This document shows, in pieces, positions 1 through 9,049 of a stretch of DNA of 28,028 nt. Where the stretch lies: assembly GCA_023091735.1 (NCBI GenBank), contig JALKBU010000681.1, positions 1-28,028 on the forward strand, given 5' to 3'. Below the pieces are notes generated by a model. It saw only the letters and a program-made list of their open reading frames with translations. It was not told the origin of the DNA and searched no databases. This DNA is from Trichomonas tenax. Taxonomy: Eukaryota; Parabasalia; Trichomonadida; Trichomonadidae. Every line of letters starts with the position of its first letter. The stretch's first letter is position 1. The translations under genes and the position numbers were made by a program.

Positions 1-108
1 GTATTTTTTTCTTATTCTGTCAAAGTCGTCAGTTCTTCCTATCTTTACTACCGCGTTATCAACTTCGTCAATATCACACAACAACATATAAACCCATTTT
101 AATTTCAT
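1..108 (-). CDS. Partial gene, N-terminal 36 codons; GIY-YIG/T5orf172-like domain start
   Basis: Reading the minus strand from an ATG at 108-106, 36 codons stay open to the window edge, so the C-terminus is outside. An in-frame TAA lies two codons upstream of the ATG, which fixes this as the first possible ATG. The peptide contains WVYMLL near residue 5 and VVKIGRTDDFDRIRKKY at residues 20-36. That arrangement, a hydrophobic Y-x-L strand followed by KIGRT and then D..R...Y, is the opening of T5orf172/MUG113-type GIY-YIG nuclease-like domains, which occur in DNA viruses, mobile elements and some eukaryotic genes. Function is inferred from this short stretch only. No TCAYTW initiator is visible in the AT-rich 40 bases upstream. 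It could also be an unrelated protein with a chance match. Confidence 0.5.
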   Translation of the reverse strand, partial: MKLKWVYMLLCDIDEVDNAVVKIGRTDDFDRIRKKY

Positions 109-1881
109 TTCTTATTTATTAAAAAAATAATTTTTCAAAAATTAAACTTAATTTTTTGAATTAACGATTTCAATCAAATTTTACGTTAATGAAGCATTAA
201 ATTCAAACATTGACATCGAAATCAACCAAAAACATCAAATTTTAAGCATAAACACTCATAAATAGTTTTTCAAATTTCTGAACTCATAAAATCCTTTCGC
301 TATCTTTTCTTAGTTAGTTAGTTAGTTTGTCATTGACGTCTTGATTCAATTTTTCAATGAATTTTAAAATCGCGATTTCGATTTTAACTCAATTAAATGC
401 TTCATTTAATTTTGAATACTCGCGATTTAAACCTAGTATTATCGAAGCGGTTATTTAGTAATTAATGAATTCTTATAATTATAAATGAATGAGAGTTCAA
501 CAATGAATTGACAGTAACGAGGTAATAAATTATGAGTTCCATCGGTAGTAAATCGTATTTGAAAATTAGATGCGTTTGTTGGAGGGTCATAGAATTTAGT
601 TGGTCTATCGAAATTATCGCCGTTTAAACCTATGTAATTTCTTTTTGCATAAAACATGGTATTCATCCAAAGTAAAACAATATTAACATACTATACATTG
701 TTTCGTCGATATGTGCATAAATATTTTATCGAAATTTCGATTTTTAAAAACATTCAATAGATCCATATATAAAAATAAATGTTTTTCATATCATGGCATT
801 ACTACCGATAAGTAAAAATTATGTATGCTATTATATCAAAGACTTATATGCTAGAAGTAAAAAACTATTTAAATGCAGTTGCATCTTAGATCAATATCAT
901 GAATAACATAAATTGCACATAATATGTCAATATATATGAGACATAGATAAGTATTATATATGTTTAGTTGGAAAATGAACTAGTTTTTGAAAACGCTGAA
1001 TAAGGGAAAAAAATATAAAATTTTAGAAATTATTCAACGGGCATCAAAAATAATCTCGTTGAAAGTCGCGATTTTTTCTAGAATTAATATTTCTAGACAA
1101 GAAGGCGAACTATTTTTAGCGGATATCGGAATTATTTCTGTGCTGCGGCTGTTTCAATTGTCAAACACATAGTATACCCTCTACGTCACTTAGATAATTT
1201 TAATTTTACTTTCAAAATATGTGTTTTTAGCAAATTATATTGTTGAACAATTTCTTATGTCATTGGTCGATATATTGATGTATTGTTTGATAGCAATTAT
1301 AGATGTAAAACGAATGAAATATTTACACTGGAAAAAAGCACCTCTCAAAATTTTCAAAATTGCAATATTTGAATATAAAGTACCATTATTGGAGGAAAGT
1401 GTTTAAAGGTTTTTCTCTGTGGATGACACTTATTAATTTTGTTGCATGAATGCTTAATAATTCCGTACATATTTGCCACAAGAAGAATAGTCTTGAATTT
1501 AGAACGGAATTAAGAGACTTAGTAAGATTGCATCACAAACATAATGCAACAATACGTTGATATTCAAGTTCATAATTATATACATTTTATTCGATTTCTA
1601 AATAAAATATAAACACACCTTTTATTTTTGCAATATTTCATACCAAGAAATAATATACTTTGCAATTGCAATTTAGGAATTATGATAAATCAATGAATAA
1701 TCCATAAAAATTGAAAACGAATTAGAAAATAAGAAAATGTTAAGATGACAATATATGTAAAACAAAATTCTTTCATATGGTTGTCAAAAAATAGCATCTT
1801 CCAAAAGGCTTGTTTTCAGTTACTTGGTAGTGACTGAGCGTGTTTTCAGTTACTTTGTAGTGAAGTTTGACATAAATAATT
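109..1881. other. AT-rich intergenic stretch with no supportable gene
   Basis: Only short open frames of 60-72 codons occur here, without initiators or recognisable motifs. One minus-strand frame at 451-666 (71 codons, starting with ATG) has fairly protein-like composition, but nothing in it is recognisable. A 23-bp sequence is tandemly duplicated at 1811-1833 and 1841-1863. Confidence 0.6.
1811..1863. repeat. Two-copy 30-bp-period tandem duplication
   Basis: The 23-mer beginning TGTTTTCAGTTACT occurs at 1811 and again at 1841, differing at one base (TTGG versus TTTG), with a 7-bp spacer. It ends about 20 bp before the Inr-like sequence of the small open frame at 1882-2142. It could be a duplicated upstream element or simple slippage. 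Confidence 0.75.
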
Positions 1882-1905
1882 ATGTCACTTTTCTCCCACC
1901 AAATA

Positions 1906-2142
1906 ATGTTTTCGATAATTTTACTTCTAATATATTATCATAATAATTTTTTACCCAAAAACATTATGTTTAACGATGTTTTTGACAAAATTCATTTTGA
2001 AATTGTTGATTATATTCATAAAAGAGGCATAAGTATAGATAACACATATGTGTCTGTCTTTTGGAAGTTATTGGTGCATCTTATTCAAGAATATTTTAAA
2101 TATTTAAAATTATTGCATCATATCAATGCTATATCTGATTGA
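1906..2142 (+). CDS. Hypothetical small protein, 78 aa
   Basis: I do not recognise the protein. An open frame of 86 codons begins at ATG 1882, but a TCACTTTTC initiator-like sequence starts at 1885. If it is a real trichomonad initiator (A+1 at 1887), the first ATG of the message is 1906, giving a 19-base leader and a 78-residue product. That product starts with a hydrophobic stretch (MFSIILLLIYY) that could be a signal peptide or anchor. A mixed amphipathic remainder follows, rich in F, H, I and K. The stop TGA is at 2140-2142. It may be a real small gene, the 5' relic of a larger one, or chance. Confidence 0.3.
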   Translation: MFSIILLLIYYHNNFLPKNIMFNDVFDKIHFEIVDYIHKRGISIDNTYVSVFWKLLVHLIQEYFKYLKLLHHINAISD

Positions 2143-2220
2143 GCACAATTAAATCTTTAGCATATGTATATATAGTTTTAAAATTTAAGTATCAAACACA
2201 TATTTTGAAAGTACATCAAA

Positions 2221-2564
2221 AATTTTATATGACAAATATGATATATATTAAAAGCAGCCTTGCTATATCCAGTTACATGTCAGAATGACAAATGCAGAAA
2301 CAAAATAATATTGAATTTATGAAATTCTGAATATTCATTCAGCGTAAGTAGGTAAAAAGGGAAGGAAAGTAAGGGAGAGGAGAGGAGAAAATGAGAGAAA
2401 AGAAAGAAGAGAGAAAAAGGGGACATATTTGATGATCAACTAACTTGATTGGATATTTTACTGGTTTTGTGAGCCGGAGGCGATGATGACTCCGGAGGCC
2501 CGATTTTTTATCACTTTTTCTATTGTACATATTACTCGAAAATCGCGGCGGTTGCATGTGCTTA
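2221..2564 (+). repeat. 344-bp inverted repeat, left arm
   Basis: This block is the reverse complement of 5974-6317; I saw no differences over the 344 bases when comparing the arms by eye. Homology stops abruptly at both ends of both copies. The arm holds a long purine-rich tract (2354-2423, only two pyrimidines) and a GC-rich patch (about 2473-2500) in which CCGGAG and CTCCGG can pair. No terminal inverted repeat within the arm, target-site duplication or real protein was seen. The 72-codon frame inside it is low-complexity and appears in both copies only because the DNA is identical. Confidence 0.95.
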
Positions 2565-4146
2565 TATAGGAATCAAGTTCCAGGAAATTTTAAATAATTG
2601 GGAAGATTCAACATTAACTACCCTCTAGAACAAAACATGTTTAATCCCAGTGTTATCCCAAGCCATTTAAGGTTATTGTCAGTTTTTCCAAGAAAGTTTA
2701 GTTCCCACAGCGCGCAAAACTTCAAATTTTCTAGCAAGGTTCGAGAGGCTCATTATAGAGGCCATATAGATGAGATGTAACTACTAACAAAGCAAAAATA
2801 AATCATCATATGCGAATATGCAATTTTCTCAATTAAAAACGTCGATTTGTTGCTTTTAATAGATGAAAATACTTATTGCAGCTACTTTAATATTGTTTTA
2901 TACAACTTTTACTACTTAACTAGCTTTATTTGACTAAATATTTAAACTTTCACATAAATACAAAATTTCTTAAACAATGAAAGTACTATATTAGAATTTG
3001 CATCTTAATAACAGAAATAAATAGAAATTTGGTAAATATTTATTAAAATAGCGAAATCGAAATCGTAATTTGATCAATTTTAGGAGTTTATGAGTAGTTA
3101 TAGGAATAAAATGCCTGAATGTAGCCTATATGCTTTGTGGGAGTTAACAAATTACGTATTATCATACTATTTGCGAAGATATTATTTTTATTTCGAAAAA
3201 GAAAGGACATATGTTATAATCAATGCAACAACCAACATCTAGGCCATGAATGCAGCAATACCTCTATTCTCGTTTATGATAAGAGGCCTTAGTTAGAGTG
3301 GACCTACTTCTTATATTTCAATGAATAATTTAATATTATTTTTTGAATCTTTTATTTTTCTATGTTAGTTAGTAAATATATGCTTATTGTAGTGTTTTTA
3401 AAATCATTTTTCTTTACACGAAAAAGTACAAGGAAAATTCAGAGTCAAAATCACAATTTGAGAGGAAGCCTTTTTCAATTCCTCCCAAAAGTGCGATCCT
3501 ATTTTTTTGGGCCAATTTTATGATTTTTTTGATCTTGAATCAATATATATCTTCTATTGACTTGGCAATGGCATTCCTATGGCGAGCTTAGCTTGGTTCC
3601 ATGTTCATTAATTGTCATAAGCGATCAAAATTATAACAATAAATTTAATATCAGTAGTTATTCGCTCTCATACATATAAATCTGCTAAAATGTTTCTAAA
3701 TAAGAGACACCTTAGTGCTATAATGATCTGTTTTAATTTGCTATCTTTTATTGAAGACATTTTCATATCTTTGTTGCAAATTAGATAGACCCTATTCTAC
3801 CTTCACCATTTGCCGCGGACATTTTTTGTGCAAAATATCAGGGTTCACATACTTATTTTTGTTGCAGGAACAACTGTCACTAATCCATGTTTTTCACATT
3901 TATTTTTGATTCTATCATATTATCTCTTATTCTCATTAATATAACATTCAATCATAGACTTTTAATATACGTACATGATTGCGCTTTTCGGGTCATGTTA
4001 TTTATCGAATCTTAAGATTACATTATAATAAAATTAATTTATCGATATAACATTTTATTATATCAGCATAAGCATATGATAATTTGATAGAAATTTTTAC
4101 GGCAATAACATGCAACATATGAACATCAATTAGTTTTAATATATCT
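2565..4146. other. Intergenic stretch inside the inverted repeat, no gene seen
   Basis: AT-rich sequence between the left repeat arm and the 3' end of the glycosyltransferase. The only open frame of 60 codons (2598-2780) has no motif and no initiator. I see no RNA gene, no long repeat and no mobile-element protein. Confidence 0.6.
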
Positions 4147-5031
4147 TTAATATTTTATATTTCCATATGATTTTTGGTTCTCTTTGATCTTGAAGACGCA
4201 AAGATTTTTTATGTTATCATAGTTATAGTACATTATGTTCTTTCCTTCATTGTTCAAAATAAAATTCATCGTTTCTATTCCATGTGGTTCAGGTTGATCG
4301 TGAAGTGCAAAGATTCGGTCCAGAGGCAAGAAAACCCTTCCGCATCCATAATTTGGGTTTTGCCTTTCACAGTATGGCATAGCAGATGTGTTTACGAGTC
4401 TGTAGTTAACTTCATGTCCAACTAAGCCTCCTATGTCACAATCTGAAGGCTTGACATTGATGTGCTGGAGAAAATTATTAAAATCGATATCATCCATAAC
4501 ATTTACATGGTTTGTTAACAACTCCACACCAAAGTCTATGAATTTCTTTGCTGCGGCTCTTGAAAAAAATTCGCCAATTCCTCCTTGAAGGAAACACATT
4601 CCTTTCCCAACTGCGCTTCCAAAAATAAGGACTTCTTTGTCTGTGTCATGTGTCTTTTCTATCTTCTTGATAAACTTAATGAGTCTGCTTATATCCATTG
4701 TTATATCATCTGTTGAGATCCAAACCCATTTAAAGTTTGTGTGATAGTAAAAGTATGCAGCAAGACTTAAGCGCTTTGCTACACGATCAAAATTCGGATG
4801 ATTATTGATTACATACGTTTTGTTAACAGGAATTGATTGCAGTGATAATTGGTGATCTATGCAATACAAATAATCATAATTCAATTTTTTAATCTTTGGA
4901 AGACAATATTTATTAAATTGACTTCTTCTATTTTCTGCATCATTTCCTGTAATTGTAATCATTCCTATTAATAAATTACCTTCTCTATTAAGAAATACAT
5001 TGTTTTCCGTTGTATTAAAGCTCCTAAACAT
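4147..5031 (-). CDS. Fringe/GT31-like glycosyltransferase, probably with broken N-terminus
   Basis: The open frame encodes a luminal glycosyltransferase domain of the Fringe/core-1 galactosyltransferase (GT31) type. Coordinates here start at the first in-frame ATG (5031), giving 294 aa. The frame continues upstream without an ATG through a hydrophobic stretch (FYFLFAAYC...LVIFILPF) that looks like a type II signal anchor. Numbered from the TTG codon at 5079, the marks are WVWISTDD at 118-125 (the DxD-like metal/sugar-nucleotide site), LQGGIGEFFSRAAAKKF at 164-180 (the family's GGAGY..S..A...F strand-helix), DDID at 196-199 (the ED-V/I position) and ALHDQPEP near 258-265. NTT, NKT and NTS sequons suggest a secretory-pathway protein. 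The stop overlaps TAAA, the trichomonad polyadenylation signal. The donor sugar and acceptor are unknown. See the separate entry on the start region. Confidence 0.6.
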   Translation of the reverse strand: MFRSFNTTENNVFLNREGNLLIGMITITGNDAENRRSQFNKYCLPKIKKLNYDYLYCIDHQLSLQSIPVNKTYVINNHPNFDRVAKRLSLAAYFYYHTNFKWVWISTDDITMDISRLIKFIKKIEKTHDTDKEVLIFGSAVGKGMCFLQGGIGEFFSRAAAKKFIDFGVELLTNHVNVMDDIDFNNFLQHINVKPSDCDIGGLVGHEVNYRLVNTSAMPYCERQNPNYGCGRVFLPLDRIFALHDQPEPHGIETMNFILNNEGKNIMYYNYDNIKNLCVFKIKENQKSYGNIKY

Positions 5032-5147
5032 CGGGGATGTATTAAGATCACACCCAAATGGCAATATGAATATCACCAAATGGATGCAATAAGCTGCAAA
5101 AAGAAAATAGAAATCTCTTATTATATTATAAAAAGTGACAATTTCAT
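5032..5147 (-). pseudogene. Frameshifted 5' end of the glycosyltransferase gene
   Basis: On the minus strand an ATG at 5147-5145 lies 12 bases downstream of a good initiator, but its frame (MKLSLFII) ends at a TAA at 5123-5121. The glycosyltransferase frame is open across the same DNA one frame away and reads straight into IRDFYFLFAAYC, a signal-anchor-like helix. The distance from this ATG to the main frame is off by one base from a multiple of three, which fits loss of one base in the T/A run near 5120-5134. So the gene either has an inactivating frameshift, or starts at the internal ATG 5031 and lacks its anchor, or contains a sequencing error here. Confidence 0.55.
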
Positions 5148-5152
5148 ATAGC

Positions 5153-5161
5153 GGAAAGTGA
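5153..5161 (-). promoter_or_regulatory. Inr element of the glycosyltransferase gene
   Basis: The minus strand reads TCACTTTCC, matching the trichomonad initiator TCA(+1)Y(T/A). The predicted transcription start at 5159 gives a 12-base leader before the ATG at 5147-5145, typical of this lineage. It supports 5147 as the ancestral start codon. Confidence 0.6.
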
Positions 5162-5973
5162 CAATCTTTAGAATTATGGAGAAATAAAACACATTGAAAG
5201 CATGCCTGAAATATTCGAACCTAAAGCGCATTAGCCTTATATACAGCTCGAAATTCACGAAATAGAAGCAATAGCTGCTGGAGCCAGAAGAATAACATCC
5301 CTCAAGTCCATTCAATTTATACTCGAAATTGTTCGTTCCAGGTATACTTTAATGATATAATTCTTAAACAATAATACTCAAATGATACAATCAATAAGGT
5401 TGTAGCTGAGTATTGGAATTGGACGGATAAATACGAAAAAGAATATAGAAAGAGAGTAATTTAACAAAATATATCTAAAAATACAAAAACGAATCTTATT
5501 ATACATACCTTAGCGAGCTACAGTATTTTGGTTCACTAGATTACATAAACATAATGAAACCATTTATTGAGCTATTAATATCAACGAAAGGATCAATGTG
5601 ATATTCAAATATTTGGTTATCTCTGATATTAATTACTAACATTGATACGGTGTAAATATATTTTCGAATAAAATCAATATTTTGATACTGACTAAACTAA
5701 ACATCAACGTAATAAAGATATTTTGAGAGGATTCTATAACAAATCGATGATTTTTATACATATGCAGTTATATATTAAACGATAAATACTAGTATTGGTT
5801 CAATTTCCTATCAAATTTCCATAATAAAATTGTTATTTAGTTTTTAAAATACAATTATTCAAACAATCAGCAGTAATAAATATATTTGACTGATTTTATT
5901 TTTCAAAAAATAGCATATTGATTATAAAATGATTCTACGCTTTGGAAAAGTGACACATTTTGGGTGTTTCATG
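5162..5973. other. Intergenic stretch upstream of the glycosyltransferase
   Basis: AT-rich, with no recognisable gene. A 64-codon minus frame (5121-5315) only covers the broken gene start. One copy of AAAAGTGACA is at 5946-5955, just before the right repeat arm. Confidence 0.5.
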
Positions 5974-6317
5974 TAAGCACATGCAACCGCCGCGATTTTC
6001 GAGTAATATGTACAATAGAAAAAGTGATAAAAAATCGGGCCTCCGGAGTCATCATCGCCTCCGGCTCACAAAACCAGTAAAATATCCAATCAAGTTAGTT
6101 GATCATCAAATATGTCCCCTTTTTCTCTCTTCTTTCTTTTCTCTCATTTTCTCCTCTCCTCTCCCTTACTTTCCTTCCCTTTTTACCTACTTACGCTGAA
6201 TGAATATTCAGAATTTCATAAATTCAATATTATTTTGTTTCTGCATTTGTCATTCTGACATGTAACTGGATATAGCAAGGCTGCTTTTAATATATATCAT
6301 ATTTGTCATATAAAATT
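5974..6317 (-). repeat. 344-bp inverted repeat, right arm
   Basis: Reverse complement of 2221-2564 over the full 344 bp. Together the arms bracket 3.4 kb holding the glycosyltransferase. The bases immediately outside each arm differ, and no direct target duplication is visible. Confidence 0.95.
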
Positions 6318-6504
6318 ATAGATTATTGTGAAATTTTCACATTTTAGGCCGAAATTTAAAATTTCATATCGAATACCTTATAGATGTAAAGCATTTGAAC
6401 TCATACGTATAACTTACATACCAATGGCTTGCATATCCTATATATAGATATACAAATATTTGATTATTTATATATGATATCTGAGTTTTGGGCTCAAAAA
6501 CCGT

Positions 6505-6590
6505 CGCACACCATTCAAAATTTGAGAGTGTCTAAGGTTATGTTGGACACCAAAAAAATTATGACGATAGAAGACACCATTCAAATTTAC
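6505..6590. repeat. Degenerate direct repeat ACACCATTCAAA
   Basis: ACACCATTCAAAATTT near 6510 recurs as ACACCATTCAAATTT near 6574. Between them are GAGTGTC and GGACACC, which partly complement each other. It may be the worn end of a mobile element, but nothing identifies a family. Confidence 0.4.
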
Positions 6591-6670
6591 CCATAAAAGG
6601 GAAATTTAAGATGCATCTTCTACCCCTTATTTACTAATTTTAAACTTATACGTGCGCTACCAAATGCGGT

Positions 6671-7386
6671 AATGCATTCTCCACCAGTTTTTCACTAGTT
6701 CCAAGAATCAATCAGTGCAGTCATTGCTCTTGCCAGTGAAAAACTAGCGGTGATTCATTCAAGAATTCTCAATCTTCGATATTATTGCAACTTCATCGCA
6801 AATAAGGCATCAGCAGTCGACAAATCACAAGCGCGAAGCTTTTCTATTCAGTTTATAGTTTGCTGTCTGTTGGTGCCTTCGAGATTTGCTCAGTACTTAG
6901 TCATTCGACATTCTTTTTACAAATAGATATTTTCTATGACATCATGATGTTTCTATAACGCACGATGATCTAAAAACCTCAGAGTGCCGCAGAGAATGCG
7001 ATAAATCCGAGTATTGCATCAACAATACGCGTTTTTGATGCCTAATGATATGACAACAGATAGCTTATGCGTAACTGTTCGTCATGTTAGACAATACGAG
7101 TTATCTTTGATTTATAATCACAATCGTTTACAAGTATTTTAAAAAATTGATCATTTTCTGGCATCAACTATACATGCATTTGCTGCTATGGAGAGCCTAT
7201 GCCAGAGGCTGATCATTTTTGATGATATTGCTTTTTGAAAAAAGAAAATCGACAGTTAATACTAATGACGGTGATGCTTGCATATTGTAGCATTCAAATA
7301 TCCAACACATGTTCTGCTTGATGACAGATTGCTTGGAACTATATTGAATGCTGATTTTTTAGGAAATTAAGCAATTCGTGGTCATT
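6671..7386. repeat. Degenerate array of imperfect hairpins (array 1)
   Basis: Successive inverted repeats can be read at 6671-6759 (core AGTTTTTCACT / AGTGAAAAACT), 6798-6889, about 6928-7005 (weak), 7042-7091, 7141-7220 (TCTGGCAT / ATGCCAGA plus TGATCA on both arms) and 7264-7386 (AGCATTCAAATAT / ATATTGAATGCT). The arms are interrupted by mismatches and bulges. No coding frame runs through the array. The part from about 6762 to 7230 is a diverged reverse complement of the second array at 20330-20830. Function unknown; see findings. Confidence 0.6.
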
Positions 7387-7666
7387 TCTTCCAGGCGATC
7401 AAAGCATTGGATTATTTACAAGTAATTGTTTACGATCTAGGCTCTTGAAGGGATCTTATAGCATTTTACTAACTAGAATACGCTGCTTGTACTTAGAGAA
7501 ACTGCTGAAGACAATAAAATCACTCAAAAATCTCACATTTTTGCAATTCTGTTGTATTTTTACAGAAACATCTAGATTTCGATTCAATGCTCCATGTTCT
7601 ATACAGACCTGGACAATATGAATTGAAATATATTTGACTATAGTCATTATTAGAGATAGAGTGTCC

Positions 7667-7726
7667 GGAAAAACCTGTCGAGTGGTGGACAAACCTGTCG
7701 AGAGTCGGACAAAGTTGTCAAGATGG
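7667..7726. repeat. Three 20-bp tandem repeats
   Basis: Three adjacent 20-bp units begin GGAAAAACCTGTCGAG (7667), GGACAAACCTGTCGAG (7687) and GGACAAAGTTGTCAAG (7707). The block is preceded by GAGTGTCC and followed by a second short duplication (GGCCGTTTAAAATTT / TGCCGTTTAGAATTT). Iterated GTGTCC/GGACA sequences are common at ends of cut-and-paste DNA transposons, so this may be one terminus of a decayed element. I found no matching opposite end. Confidence 0.7.
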
Positions 7727-7749
7727 CCGTTTAAAATTTTTGAGGTCTT

Positions 7750-8110
7750 TATTGCCGTTTAGAATTTCATCATTTCCATCACTGTCCAATACCATGTTGC
7801 TCCAGGGAAAGATGCAGCGCGCATAAAATGTTGGAGAGCGAAAGGGCGCAATTGGTAGGAGTTTACTGAAGGACCAACACATGAAAATTCAATGGAAACA
7901 CTCAATCTGATTCCACAAAAGGATGAAACCCTTGTGAGAATACGAGAAGCAAGTTGCAGGATTGAATTTACTTGCATTGAGCTTAAGTTACCTTCTTAAC
8001 ATTGTTGGGGCAAGAACTCGGAATGCAAAACAAGAAAGTAAGAATGAATAGTTTGTGCACCTAAATATTGGATGCATCCCCTATTTAAATACAGTTCGCC
8101 GAGAGGCCTT
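7750..8110. other. Possible degenerate coding remnant, unidentified
   Basis: The plus strand shows a stretch with few stops (about 7788-7985, one internal TAG) and protein-like composition. The minus strand is also open over 7759-7977. No domain is recognisable in either. Its place between the tandem GGACA repeats and a TIR-bounded segment suggests the remains of a mobile element, but that is inference. Confidence 0.25.
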
Positions 8111-8693
8111 CACCTTTCTAGAAAAACTGACGTTTCTAAAGTGTCAGATTGGCCATACTTAATGTAGTAAAAGAACAGCTTTTAAAAACCAGGAGAGATC
8201 AAGCATTAATAAATCAATGACCTCTACAATCAACAGATAATATAGCTACTCAATCAATTACTTCCATTCTTAGCAGAAATCTTCAGGAATCAATCAATTA
8301 CTTCCATTCTCAGCACAGATCTTCATCAATGAATCACGTATCTCTGCCAGCTTTCAAATTGAACAAAAGTTAAGATTATTAGCCTATAATCCTAGTTCAA
8401 TTATGCTAGGATTAGAAAAACTAAAAGAAACTATTAACATCGCTTATAAAATAAGCGATGTTATGATGAAGACTATTATCGATCTTCATTTACCAACGGA
8501 TGTTGAGATACAAATCATGAAGGAAATTACAGTATTTCCACACATGCTCCAGATGAGGTAGTAGAAATATGGAAGGAAAAATGAAGGAAATTAAGCTTAC
8601 TTATAAATTGGAATAAATAATTTTATTTGTCAAATTTTTGTTGCTTACATGACATTTTTGACATGTAAACGTATCACTTTTTCTAGAAAGGTG
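8111..8693. mobile_element. Candidate decayed element with about 35-bp terminal inverted repeats
   Basis: CACCTTTCTAGAAAAA at 8111 reappears as its reverse complement ending at 8693. The similarity continues inward for about 35 bases with small gaps (TGA..CGTTT....TGTCA on both sides). The 583-bp interior contains a 40-bp-period duplication (8250-8325). It also holds a 95-codon open stretch (8274-8561, first in-frame ATG at 8403) with a K/L/I-rich helical look. I recognise no transposase and see no clear target-site duplication, so this would be a non-autonomous or decayed element. Confidence 0.45.
8250..8325. repeat. 40-bp-period direct duplication
   Basis: The 36-bp sequence starting TCAATCAATTACTTCCATTC occurs at 8250-8285 and 8290-8325 with three or four differences. 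The 40-bp period is not a multiple of three, so it shifts any reading frame crossing it. Confidence 0.75.
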
Positions 8694-9049
8694 TATCACA
8701 GGCGTGATTTTTGAGGATTTTCGAAATGCGTATAAAATTAAAGAAATTGGGGAAATTTATAAATATCATTTTTGGAAAAATAAGCGAAAATCAAAGAATT
8801 TGGATTTCGAAGCTGAGATTAATAATTTAGAGGTGAAATAAGTTTTCAAATCTGAATATCCAAAGTTAGAGCAAAATTATAAAAATCGACGATAAAAATG
8901 TAACCAAAATGTGACAAATAATCTTCATAAAAGTGATAAAAATTATTCAAAAGTTTCACTAAAAAATGTCAACAAAAATAGATTTTACACACCATAAAAA
9001 GCCCAAATTCTAAATCAAATTCGGTTTTCTGAATTCAGTGGCAAAAATA
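8694..9049. other. Upstream region of the VPS13 gene
   Basis: AT-rich, with no gene. A canonical TCAYTW initiator is not evident in the last 50 bases before the ATG at 9050. The nearest candidate, TTCAGTGG at about 9034-9041, has a purine after TCA. The promoter is therefore undefined. Confidence 0.4.

Noticed and set aside
451..666. 71-codon minus-strand frame
   Set aside because: It starts with ATG and has reasonable composition, but I see no initiator or recognisable motif; it is too short to call.
2339..2557. 72-codon frame repeated identically at 5960-6199
   Set aside because: It is low-complexity, lies wholly in the inverted repeat and is the same DNA twice. There is no initiator or motif.
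5031..5147. Intron explaining the frame change in the glycosyltransferase
   Set aside because: The known trichomonad splice signals (GTAYGT and ACTAACACACAG) are absent in this short interval.
9038..9049. GTG-initiated extension of the VPS13 frame
   Set aside because: Nuclear genes of this kind start with ATG, and the four extra codons do not belong to the chorein domain.
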